Assembly (NCBI GenBank): GCA_905193145.1
Contig: CAJJNP010000080.1
Location: 1 to 13,622, forward strand
Source: an uncultured Odoribacter sp.
Lineage (GTDB): Bacteria; Bacteroidota; Bacteroidia; Bacteroidales; Marinifilaceae
DNA length: 13,622 bases
Reading direction: 5' to 3'
Every line of letters starts with the position of its first letter. Position 1 is the first letter of the stretch. Both the position numbers and the translations under genes were made by a program. The notes under the pieces were generated by a model, which was not told where the DNA came from, did no database searches, and saw nothing but the letters and a program-made list of their open reading frames with translations. Positions 1 to 5,648 of the stretch are shown here, piece by piece.

Positions 1-31
1 AACGTTGATAGTCTCACACCCTCAGTGTTGT

Positions 32-1057
32 TCATGGGAGTGCTATAATCATACCTAATACTCCCATAAGTGAGCCCCAGACCGAAAGAGATAGGAGGAT
101 GATAGCAGGATTCAGACCGGTTATTTTTCCCATGATTTTAGGAACGATTATCGTATCTTGGATGATTTGGACGATGGCAAAGACGGCTAAAGCAGAAGCA
201 ATGATAATCCAGAAGTTTTGTCCCGTATCGGCAGCTTTGAGGATAGCCAACAAGATAGTAGGAAGAAAACCGATGATCTGAAGATAGGGAACCATATTCA
301 AAGCACCGATGAAAAGCCCTAAGCCGATGGCCATTGGAAAGTCTATAATGAGAAAGCCGATGCTGAATAATATACCGACACAAAGGGCTACAAGTGCTTG
401 TCCGCGAAAATAAGTATTCATGCCGTTTTGCACATCTTTAACGAGATTGGTTGTGAAAGTGCGATATTTGGCGGGTAATAAATGAATCCATCCTTCTGCT
501 ATTGCTTCGTAATCCAGTAATATGAAAAAGACATATAATAAAATGATGAAAGATGCTAAAATACTGAATAGGAAGTTTATAGATTCGGATAATAACATCC
601 ATAGTTTAGGTACTGTGTTTTTTATCGTGTTAATTATATTCTCTTCACTTAAGATGCGGTTCAGTGTATTCATGTCTATGTTTTCATGAATAAAATCTGA
701 AAGACTTTGGGGCACATTGGAATTGTGGGATATGCCATTAGTGAAGTACAGCACCAAGAGGTCTTTTACTTTCCCGAACTCTTCTAACATTGGTGGTACT
801 AAGAAATAAAAGGCAGTGATTCCTATTATGGTAATGGATATTAATGCGCAAAAAATGGAAAGTACCCGACTTTTGAAACGTAGTTTATATTGGAACAATT
901 TAACTAACGGATAAATCATATAGGCGATAAGCCATGCCAAAAAGAAAGGTAATAACACTCCGCTGAGCCTTTCGACCAGCATTAATAGTCCGATTATAAG
1001 GACACAACAAATAGTACCACGTATAAAACTGTCGAATGTTATTTTCTTTCTTTCCAT
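32..1057 (-). CDS. AI-2E/PerM family membrane transporter, C-terminus interrupted by stop codons
   Basis: This is a polytopic inner-membrane protein of the AI-2E transporter (PerM, formerly UPF0118) family; the substrate of this member is unknown. The 341 residues show two N-terminal hydrophobic segments (about 12-50), another near 66-88, a soluble stretch (about 90-150), then a cluster of membrane segments to the end, which is the family layout. The family-typical C-terminal part is visible as QDTIIVPKIMGKITGLNPAI followed by LLSLSVWGSLMGVLGMIIALP. Family members normally continue with something like LTTLxxSYYxR. Here TGA (34-32) replaces the first of those codons, yet the following codons still spell TTL and then YQR in the same frame, with a second TGA at 16-14. 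So the 3' end is either decayed or misread. The gene follows tdk by 14 bases and probably shares its transcript. The family call is firm; the exact end is uncertain. Confidence 0.85.
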   Translation of the reverse strand: MERKKITFDSFIRGTICCVLIIGLLMLVERLSGVLLPFFLAWLIAYMIYPLVKLFQYKLRFKSRVLSIFCALISITIIGITAFYFLVPPMLEEFGKVKDLLVLYFTNGISHNSNVPQSLSDFIHENIDMNTLNRILSEENIINTIKNTVPKLWMLLSESINFLFSILASFIILLYVFFILLDYEAIAEGWIHLLPAKYRTFTTNLVKDVQNGMNTYFRGQALVALCVGILFSIGFLIIDFPMAIGLGLFIGALNMVPYLQIIGFLPTILLAILKAADTGQNFWIIIASALAVFAIVQIIQDTIIVPKIMGKITGLNPAIILLSLSVWGSLMGVLGMIIALP

Positions 1058-1071
1058 ATTTATAGATGTTT

Positions 1072-1671
1072 TTATCCTTTTTCTTTATCTTCTTCCAATG
1101 CCCGTAAATAGCATTCCCGGCATAGTGGTTCGTATTCTGTAGTTTCTCCCAATAGCACTTGTTTGTCATTTTTTACTGTTCGATGGGAAAAAGAAGCAAG
1201 TTGCCCGCACTTCACACAAATCGCATGCACTTTTGATACTTCATCGGCTATGGCACATAAACCCGGCATCGGACCAAATGGATTACCTTTAAAATCCATA
1301 TCTAAGCCGGCTATAATCACTCTTATACCATTATTTGCCAGTTGATTACATACTTCGATTAAACTACTGTCGAAAAATTGTGCTTCATCAATACCTACTA
1401 CATCTATTTCGGAAGTGAATAATAAGATACTGGCTGATGAATCAATAGGAGTGGAGGATATTGTGTTACTGTCATGCGATACTACATCTGCTTCGGAGTA
1501 ACGGACATCGATAGCCGGCTTGAATATTTCTACACGTTGACGGGCAAATTTGGCACGTTTCAAACGACGGATCAGTTCTTCTGTTTTTCCTGAAAACATG
1601 GAACCGCAAATAACTTCAATTCTTCCTCTTCTTCTGGTTTCCTGTATGTGATCTTCTGAAAATAATACCAT
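1072..1671 (-). CDS. tdk: Thymidine kinase, type II (zinc-binding)
   Basis: This enzyme phosphorylates thymidine (and deoxyuridine) to the monophosphate with ATP in the cytoplasmic pyrimidine salvage pathway. The 199-residue length is normal for the bacterial TK1-like family. The Walker A loop GSMFSGKT is at residues 23-30. The DEAQFF segment at 95-100 holds the likely catalytic base Glu96. A lasso-type zinc site is formed by two CxxC pairs, Cys152/Cys155 and Cys184/Cys187. The segment [17 protein letters not shown] (122-138) matches the conserved nucleoside-binding region. The ATG at 1671 is the first start in frame and leaves a family-typical N-terminal extension of about 16 residues before the nucleotide-binding strand. 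All key residues are intact. A Bacteroides-type -7 element lies about 25-32 bases upstream. The membrane protein gene at 32-1057 follows by 14 bases. Confidence 0.97.
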   Translation of the reverse strand: MVLFSEDHIQETRRRGRIEVICGSMFSGKTEELIRRLKRAKFARQRVEIFKPAIDVRYSEADVVSHDSNTISSTPIDSSASILLFTSEIDVVGIDEAQFFDSSLIEVCNQLANNGIRVIIAGLDMDFKGNPFGPMPGLCAIADEVSKVHAICVKCGQLASFSHRTVKNDKQVLLGETTEYEPLCRECYLRALEEDKEKG

Positions 1672-1695
1672 GATTTAGTGTGTTATATTTGGTTG

Positions 1696-1703
1696 CAAAA
1701 ATA
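1696..1703 (-). promoter_or_regulatory. Putative Bacteroides -7 promoter element for tdk
   Basis: Read on the minus strand this is TATTTTTG, a full match to the Bacteroides consensus TAnnTTTG, 24 bases ahead of the tdk start codon. I see no good TTG/TTTG -33 element at the expected 19-21 base spacing, so the assignment rests on the -7 box and its position in the divergent spacer 1672-1784. Confidence 0.45.
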
Positions 1704-1745
1704 ACACTTTTGTTCGCTTTCTGATGTTTTTTCATTATTTATTTC

Positions 1746-1753
1746 TACATTTG
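1746..1753 (+). promoter_or_regulatory. Putative Bacteroides -7 promoter element for the 1785-3050 genes
   Basis: TACATTTG matches TAnnTTTG exactly and ends 31 bases before the ATG at 1785. The -33 region is weak (only a TTCTG-like run near 1719-1723). It is the plus-strand partner of the tdk promoter in the same divergent spacer and would serve the small acidic protein and rsmI, possibly the whole run to 4633. Confidence 0.45.
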
Positions 1754-1784
1754 TGGCATCTACAAAAAGGAAAATAAGAATAGT

Positions 1785-2357
1785 ATGCAAGCACTATTGA
1801 CCAATATAGAACTGGATATTCAAGAGTTGAAGTATTTGATGGATGCTTTTTCGCGTGAGCCGAATGCTGCCTTACGTGAGGTATTGAAACGGAGTATCTT
1901 GCAAATGCGTGCCCGGCTGGATCAATTGTTGTTAGAGCTGGATGCGGAACAGAAGTCTTTTGAAGAAAAAGTGGAATCGGTTCGGTTGGAAGAACAGATT
2001 CTGGAGAAGCAGGTGCCGATGGATATTGAAGAAGAAGTTTTGCCAGAAATGGACCCTGTATCCCCGGTGAATATCCAGATAGATGAAAAGGTGCAAATAC
2101 CTTCTACCCCGATTTTGGGTGAACGTATTAGGCCTGCCGCGGATTTACGGCGTTCGATTAGCTTGAATGATTCTTTTCGTTTCTCACGCGAATTGTTTAA
2201 TGGTGATAATGAACAGATGAATCGGGTGATAGAGCAGATATCGGAGATGAGCTCCTTGGAAACTGCTGTTGCTTTTCTTGGCTCCAAAGTAGATGTCAAT
2301 GAAGAAAATGAAGCTATGGCAGACTTTATGGAGATTCTGAAAAAGTATTTTAATTAA
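1785..2357 (+). CDS. Acidic coiled-coil protein of unknown function, Bacteroidales type
   Basis: I do not recognise a characterised function. The 190-residue protein has no signal peptide or membrane segment, so it is probably cytoplasmic. Three parts are visible. Residues 1-76 are a charged, Leu-rich helical region likely to form a coiled coil. Residues 77-115 are a Pro/Glu/Asp-rich linker. The C-terminal part, about 116-190, contains ADLRRSISLNDSFRFSRELF followed by NGD. From memory, a SLNDxFxFxxELFNGD-type motif recurs at the C-termini of Bacteroidota proteins of unknown function, with a helical tail like the one here (FMEILKKYF). The ATG at 1785 is the first in-frame start after the putative promoter. 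The next gene, rsmI, starts 18 bases after the stop, so the two are probably co-transcribed; this does not by itself imply a ribosomal role. Confidence 0.85.
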   Translation: MQALLTNIELDIQELKYLMDAFSREPNAALREVLKRSILQMRARLDQLLLELDAEQKSFEEKVESVRLEEQILEKQVPMDIEEEVLPEMDPVSPVNIQIDEKVQIPSTPILGERIRPAADLRRSISLNDSFRFSRELFNGDNEQMNRVIEQISEMSSLETAVAFLGSKVDVNEENEAMADFMEILKKYFN

Positions 2358-2375
2358 TCTGATACCATTAGTCGT

Positions 2376-3050
2376 ATGGGAAAATTATATGTAGTGCCCA
2401 CACCGGTAGGGAATTTGGAAGATATGACCTTTCGGGCTATCCGAATTTTGAAAGAGGTTGATCTTATTTTGGCAGAAGATACCCGTACTTCCGGAATTTT
2501 GCTGAAACACTTTGAAATAAAGAATGCAATGCAATCTCACCATAAATTTAATGAACATAAAACGGTGGAGAGCGTTGTTAATAGAATAAAGGCCGGTGAA
2601 ACGGTTGCTTTGATCTCGGATGCCGGTACACCGGGTATTTCGGATCCTGGCTTTTTGGTGGTACGCGAGTGTGTGCGCAATGGTATTGAAGTGCAATGCT
2701 TACCGGGAGCAACGGCTTTTGTTCCTGCATTGGTAGCTTCGGGATTGCCTAATGAGAAATTTTGTTTCGAAGGATTTCTTCCTCAAAAGAAGGGGCGCAT
2801 GACGAAACTCAAGTCTTTGATAGAAGAACGGCGTACGATGGTGTTTTACGAATCTCCCCATCGTTTGCTGAAAACCTTGACACAGTTTGCCGAATATTTT
2901 GGGGCAGAACGTTTGGCAAGCGTATCCAGAGAGATATCTAAACTTCATGAAGAAACCATTCGTGGTAGTTTAAGTGAATTGATAGAACACTTTACCGAAA
3001 CGGAACCCCGTGGAGAAATAGTGATTGTAATTACAGGAATAGACGATTAA
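2376..3050 (+). CDS. rsmI: 16S rRNA (cytidine(1402)-2'-O)-methyltransferase RsmI
   Basis: RsmI uses S-adenosylmethionine to 2'-O-methylate C1402 in the decoding centre of 16S rRNA, working with RsmH, which methylates N4 of the same base. The 224 residues are a complete tetrapyrrole-methylase-fold domain. The N-terminal YVVPTPVGNLEDMTFRAI (5-22) and AEDTRTS (33-39), the SAM-loop region SDAGTPGISDPGF (81-93), LPGATA (109-114), then FEGFLPQKKGR, FYESPHR and SREISKLHEE are all as in the family. It is shorter than E. coli RsmI (about 286 residues) because the C-terminal extension is missing; from memory that is common in Bacteroidota and not a truncation. The ATG at 2376 puts the start right before the first beta strand. 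It sits 18 bases after the preceding gene and 33 bases before the lipoprotein gene. Confidence 0.96.
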   Translation: MGKLYVVPTPVGNLEDMTFRAIRILKEVDLILAEDTRTSGILLKHFEIKNAMQSHHKFNEHKTVESVVNRIKAGETVALISDAGTPGISDPGFLVVRECVRNGIEVQCLPGATAFVPALVASGLPNEKFCFEGFLPQKKGRMTKLKSLIEERRTMVFYESPHRLLKTLTQFAEYFGAERLASVSREISKLHEETIRGSLSELIEHFTETEPRGEIVIVITGIDD

Positions 3051-3063
3051 ATAACTTCATTTA

Positions 3064-3083
3064 AAAACGTAAAACGTAAACGT
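3064..3083 (+). repeat. Short direct repeat filling the ribosome-binding region of the Cbp1-like gene
   Basis: Two copies of AAAACGT (3064-3070 and 3071-3077) and one of AAACGT (3078-3083) stand head to tail and abut the ATG at 3084. They occupy the place where a ribosome-binding site would be, and no purine-rich Shine-Dalgarno is present. The A-rich content agrees with the weak-SD initiation usual in Bacteroides. Copy-number change here could alter initiation; that is inference. Confidence 0.6.
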
Positions 3084-3941
3084 ATGAAAAAGTTAGCAGT
3101 TTTAATTGTATGCGCAGCCATGTTGGCTTCGTGTGATGGCTTTAAAGGTGGTAGCAAAGATCTTAAGGCTGAAAATGACTCCTTATTGATAGAATTGTCA
3201 CAGCGTAATGCTGAGTTGGACGAAATGATGGGAACATTTAATGAAATTCAAGAAGGTTTCCGTCAAATTAATGATGCTGAGAGTCGTGTAGACTTACAGC
3301 GTGGCACAATAACCGAGAATTCGGCATCAGCCAAACAGCAAATTGCTTCTGATATTGAGTTTATTACCAAACAAATGGAAGAGAACAAAGCTCAGATTGC
3401 AAAGTTGCAGGCTATGTTGAAGAGTAGTAAGAACAATTCTGCTCAGTTGAAAAAAGCGGTGGAATCTCTGACTCAGGAACTGGTTACCAAACAACAACGT
3501 ATTGAAGAGTTGCAAGCCGAACTTGCATCTAAGAATATTCGTATTCAGGAATTGGATGCTGCCGTCAGCGGATTGTCTGCTGATAAAGAGTCTCTTGCAG
3601 CAGAAAATGAAGCAAAAGCCAGAACCGTGGCTGAACAGGATAAGGCTATTAATGCTGCCTGGTTCGTATTTGGCACGAAGTCAGAATTGAAGTCGCAAAA
3701 GATTCTTCAGAGTGGAGATGTCTTGAAGAATGCTGATTTCAATAAGGACTATTTCACTCAGATCGATATTCGTACAACTAAAGAGATTAAATTGTATTCA
3801 AAACGTGCAGAGTTATTGACTACTCATCCGGCTGGTTCTTACGAATTAGTGAAAGATGACAAAGGACAACTTACTTTGAAGATTACAAATCCAAAAGAGT
3901 TTTGGAGTGTGTCGAAATATTTGGTTATCCAGGTTAAATAA
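3084..3941 (+). CDS. Coiled-coil lipoprotein, Cbp1-like (collagen-binding adhesin family)
   Basis: The 285-residue product starts with a lipoprotein signal peptide: Lys2-Lys3, a hydrophobic core, and lipobox LASC with the lipidated Cys at residue 17. Residues about 26-190 are an almost uninterrupted coiled coil rich in Gln, Glu, Lys and Ala with Leu/Ile heptads. A compact C-terminal domain begins at AWFVFGTKSEL (192-202) and runs to the end. This layout matches, from memory, proteins annotated as the Cbp1 family of collagen-binding glycoprotein adhesins in Bacteroides fragilis; collagen binding by this copy is not shown by sequence. Asp32-Ser33-Leu34 fits the Bacteroides O-glycosylation sequon D(S/T)(A/I/L/V/M/T), which agrees with an exported glycoprotein. 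The Cys is followed by DGF, not an acidic cluster, so surface display is unclear. The stop TAA overlaps the next ATG by one base. Confidence 0.8.
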   Translation: MKKLAVLIVCAAMLASCDGFKGGSKDLKAENDSLLIELSQRNAELDEMMGTFNEIQEGFRQINDAESRVDLQRGTITENSASAKQQIASDIEFITKQMEENKAQIAKLQAMLKSSKNNSAQLKKAVESLTQELVTKQQRIEELQAELASKNIRIQELDAAVSGLSADKESLAAENEAKARTVAEQDKAINAAWFVFGTKSELKSQKILQSGDVLKNADFNKDYFTQIDIRTTKEIKLYSKRAELLTTHPAGSYELVKDDKGQLTLKITNPKEFWSVSKYLVIQVK

Positions 3942-4633
3942 TGAAATATAAAAATCTCTTTTTTGATTTAGACGATACATTATGGGCATTTTCAGCGAAT
4001 GCGCGTGATACATTTGAAGAAATGTATGATAAGTACGGACTGGGTGCTTTCTTTGATTCTTTCGAACATTTCTATTCGCTTTATCAACAGCGAAATACGG
4101 AACTTTGGATAGAATACGGTAATGGTCGGATCACAAAAGAGGAACTCAATCGCCAACGCTTTCTGTATCCTCTTGAGGCAGTAGGTGCTGGCGATTCTGC
4201 TTTGGCGGTAGCATATTCGGAGGGTTTCTTTTCCGTTATTCCCACCAAGAGCCGGCTGATGCCTCACGCGAAAGAAGTACTTGAGTATTTAGTTTCCCGT
4301 TATAATCTCTTTATTCTGTCGAACGGTTTTCATGAACTCCAGTCCCGTAAGATGCATTCTGCGGGAATAGATCACTATTTTAAAAAAGTAATTCTTTCGG
4401 ATGATATCGGACTTTTGAAACCTGCTCCGCAATTGTTTTATTTTGCTCTTTCGGCTACTCAATCTGAACTGCGTGATTCATTGATGATAGGCGATAGTTG
4501 GGAGGCTGATATGGTAGGGGCCAATGGAGTAGGGATGCATCATGCTTTTTATAATGTGTCCGGTCGCACCGAATTTCCTTTTAAACCTACTTATCTTTTG
4601 AAAGACTTGAAAGAGTTGATGCAAATATTGTAG
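3941..4633 (+). CDS. yjjG: YjjG-family HAD nucleotidase (noncanonical pyrimidine nucleotidase)
   Basis: This cytoplasmic phosphatase belongs to the haloacid dehalogenase superfamily. E. coli YjjG dephosphorylates pyrimidine monophosphates such as dUMP, dTMP and damaged analogues; that role is inferred here from family. All four HAD motifs are present: motif I DLDDT (Asp9 nucleophile, Asp11), motif II LSNG (Ser127), motif III Lys160 in LLKPAP, and motif IV GDSWEAD (Asp185, Asp190). A helical cap lies between about residues 16 and 105, including FxxLYxxRNxELWxxY-like residues typical of YjjG. The 230-residue length is normal. The ATG overlaps the stop of the lipoprotein gene (TAATG, one base), so translation is probably coupled. 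It shares pyrimidine salvage with tdk nearby, but the two are in opposite transcripts. Confidence 0.88.
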   Translation: MKYKNLFFDLDDTLWAFSANARDTFEEMYDKYGLGAFFDSFEHFYSLYQQRNTELWIEYGNGRITKEELNRQRFLYPLEAVGAGDSALAVAYSEGFFSVIPTKSRLMPHAKEVLEYLVSRYNLFILSNGFHELQSRKMHSAGIDHYFKKVILSDDIGLLKPAPQLFYFALSATQSELRDSLMIGDSWEADMVGANGVGMHHAFYNVSGRTEFPFKPTYLLKDLKELMQIL

Positions 4634-4658
4634 TATTTGTGAATAAGTCGTACTTTTG
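4628..4658 (+). promoter_or_regulatory. Putative Bacteroides sigma-type promoter for the MarC-family gene
   Basis: A TTG at 4628-4630 (-33 position) is followed after exactly 20 bases by TACTTTTG at 4651-4658, a full match to TAnnTTTG. This is the best complete promoter in the window. It overlaps the last codons and stop of yjjG and lies 33 bases before the ATG at 4692, so the MarC-type gene can be transcribed independently. Confidence 0.62.
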
Positions 4659-4667
4659 CGGTGAAAA

Positions 4668-4684
4668 ATAACGTATAAAGTTAT
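4668..4684 (+). repeat. Small inverted repeat in the MarC-family 5' leader
   Basis: ATAAC (4668-4672) and GTTAT (4680-4684) are perfect inverted copies around a 7-base spacer, just downstream of the -7 box and 7 bases before the ATG. With GTGA at 4661 and TCAC at 4684-4687 the symmetry can be extended imperfectly. It could be an operator or a weak hairpin over the ribosome-binding region; in AT-rich DNA chance is also plausible. Confidence 0.35.
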
Positions 4685-4691
4685 CACTGCT

Positions 4692-5336
4692 ATGGATACT
4701 ATATTGCCTTTTGCTTTACTTTGTTTTACTTCCTTTTTCACATTGACAAATCCATTGGGTACCATGCCTGTGTTTCTTACGATGACGCATGGAATGACAG
4801 ACAAAGAGCGGCAATCCGTGGTTAAGCGTGCTACTATTGTTTCTTTTATTACTTTGATGGTTTTTGTCTTTGCCGGGCAATTCTTATTTAAGTTCTTCGG
4901 AATATCCACTAATGGGTTTCGTATAGCAGGTGGAGTTATTATTTTTAAGATTGGCTTTGATATGTTGCAGGCTCGATATACACCTATGAAGTTGAAAGAT
5001 GAAGAAATTAAAACCTATGCCGATGATATTTCAATTACCCCTTTGGCTATTCCTATGTTATGCGGTCCGGGAGCGATTGCCAATGCTATTGTATTAATGC
5101 AGGATGCCCATACAATTGAGATGAAAAGTACTTTGATTGGGATGATTGCATTAATTTACTTTATAACTTTTCTTATTCTTCGTGCTTCTACTCGTCTGGT
5201 TAAGATTTTGGGAGAGACTGGTAATAATGTGATGATGCGCTTAATGGGATTGATATTGATGGTAATTGCCGTAGAGTGTTTTGTCAGCGGTCTGAAACCG
5301 ATTTTGGTAGGAATATTAAAAGAGGGGATGATGTGA
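4692..5336 (+). CDS. MarC-family integral membrane protein
   Basis: This is a small inner-membrane protein of the MarC family (214 residues, normal length). The family is no longer thought to cause multiple antibiotic resistance; some archaeal relatives are called amino-acid transporters, and the substrate here is unknown. About six membrane segments are visible, arranged as two halves. The first half opens with FTLTNPLGTMPVF (16-28), the second with ITPLAIPMLCGPGAIANA (about 113-130); the two NP/GP-containing segments are the family signature and correspond to each other. Connecting loops near residues 95-112 are charged (KLKDEEIKTYADD). It has its own promoter overlapping the end of yjjG, and it is the last plus-strand gene before a terminator-rich spacer shared with the convergent protease gene. 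Confidence 0.92.
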   Translation: MDTILPFALLCFTSFFTLTNPLGTMPVFLTMTHGMTDKERQSVVKRATIVSFITLMVFVFAGQFLFKFFGISTNGFRIAGGVIIFKIGFDMLQARYTPMKLKDEEIKTYADDISITPLAIPMLCGPGAIANAIVLMQDAHTIEMKSTLIGMIALIYFITFLILRASTRLVKILGETGNNVMMRLMGLILMVIAVECFVSGLKPILVGILKEGMM

Positions 5337-5467
5337 TAAAACAGACTTTGTAATCGGATGTAGCTTATGTGTTATTTTATCTCAAACAAGCTGTATTTAA
5401 AAAGTGATCAATTTTTGCGGAATTAACTTCCTCCGATATGGTAGTGTTCATGTTAAAACTTCAGAGA
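5337..5467. other. Non-coding spacer after the MarC-family gene, nothing recognised
   Basis: This AT-rich part of the 312-base gap holds no convincing gene, RNA or promoter. A 19-codon open frame at 5367-5426 (plus) has no ribosome-binding site or recognisable content. A short GGAA-TTAAC-TTCC stem at 5419-5431 is too weak to call. The rest of the gap is described under the repeat and the two terminators. Confidence 0.5.
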
Positions 5468-5638
5468 CTGTCTCAAAATGGGATTTGAAAGTTGAAAAGT
5501 TTATAAATTGAAACTTTAGAAGAGAAAATCTCCCTGTTTTAGTCTTGTATTGTAATGAATTAAGGCAAGAACAGGGAGATTTTTATACTATGACTTACAA
5601 AATATAAGGGCTGTCTTATCTTTTTTACTTTGAGACAG
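5468..5638. repeat. Nested inverted-repeat element (MITE-like or composite terminator)
   Basis: The outer ends are a perfect 10-bp inverted repeat, CTGTCTCAAA (5468-5477) and TTTGAGACAG (5629-5638). Inside are three further stems: AAAGTTT/AAACTTT (5496-5502 and 5511-5517, loop 8), the long hairpin 5525-5583, and a right-end hairpin 5610-5639 in which CTGTCTTA competes with the left outer arm for the same partner. The whole is about 171 bp and has no open frame. No clear target-site duplication is seen next to the ends. This could be a small non-autonomous mobile repeat or simply stacked terminators between convergent genes. Confidence 0.55.
5525..5584. terminator. Long hairpin, probable bidirectional terminator
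   Basis: Left arm AAAATCTCCCTGTT (5525-5538) pairs perfectly over 14 bases with AACAGGGAGATTTT (5570-5583), and inner CTTG/CAAG can extend the stem. On the plus strand the stem ends in a five-T run (5580-5584); on the minus strand it ends in four T. It lies between the convergent MarC-family and protease genes and can end transcripts from both sides. The 31-base loop is long for a classic terminator. Confidence 0.6.
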
Positions 5639-5645
5639 CGTTTTA
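5610..5645. terminator. Second terminator-like hairpin at the end of the protease gene
   Basis: GCTGTCT (5610-5616) pairs perfectly with AGACAGC (5633-5639) and is followed on the plus strand by GTTTTA. It begins 10 bases beyond the protease stop codon on the minus strand, so it may also protect or end that transcript, although no T-run follows in that direction. Its right arm is the same sequence that closes the outer inverted repeat. Confidence 0.45.
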
Positions 5646-5648
5646 TAT

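Noticed and set aside
1..22. GTGTG-type start of a group II intron on the minus strand at the left edge
   Set aside because: The bases fit better as the continued reading frame of the AI-2E family gene, and an intron would not explain the stop codon at 34-32 that precedes it.
4692..5336. MarC-family gene as an antibiotic-resistance determinant
   Set aside because: The family name is historical; the link to multiple antibiotic resistance has not held up, and no resistance context is present.
5367..5426. 19-codon open frame on the plus strand in the spacer
   Set aside because: Too short, no ribosome-binding site, no recognisable sequence, in AT-rich non-coding DNA.
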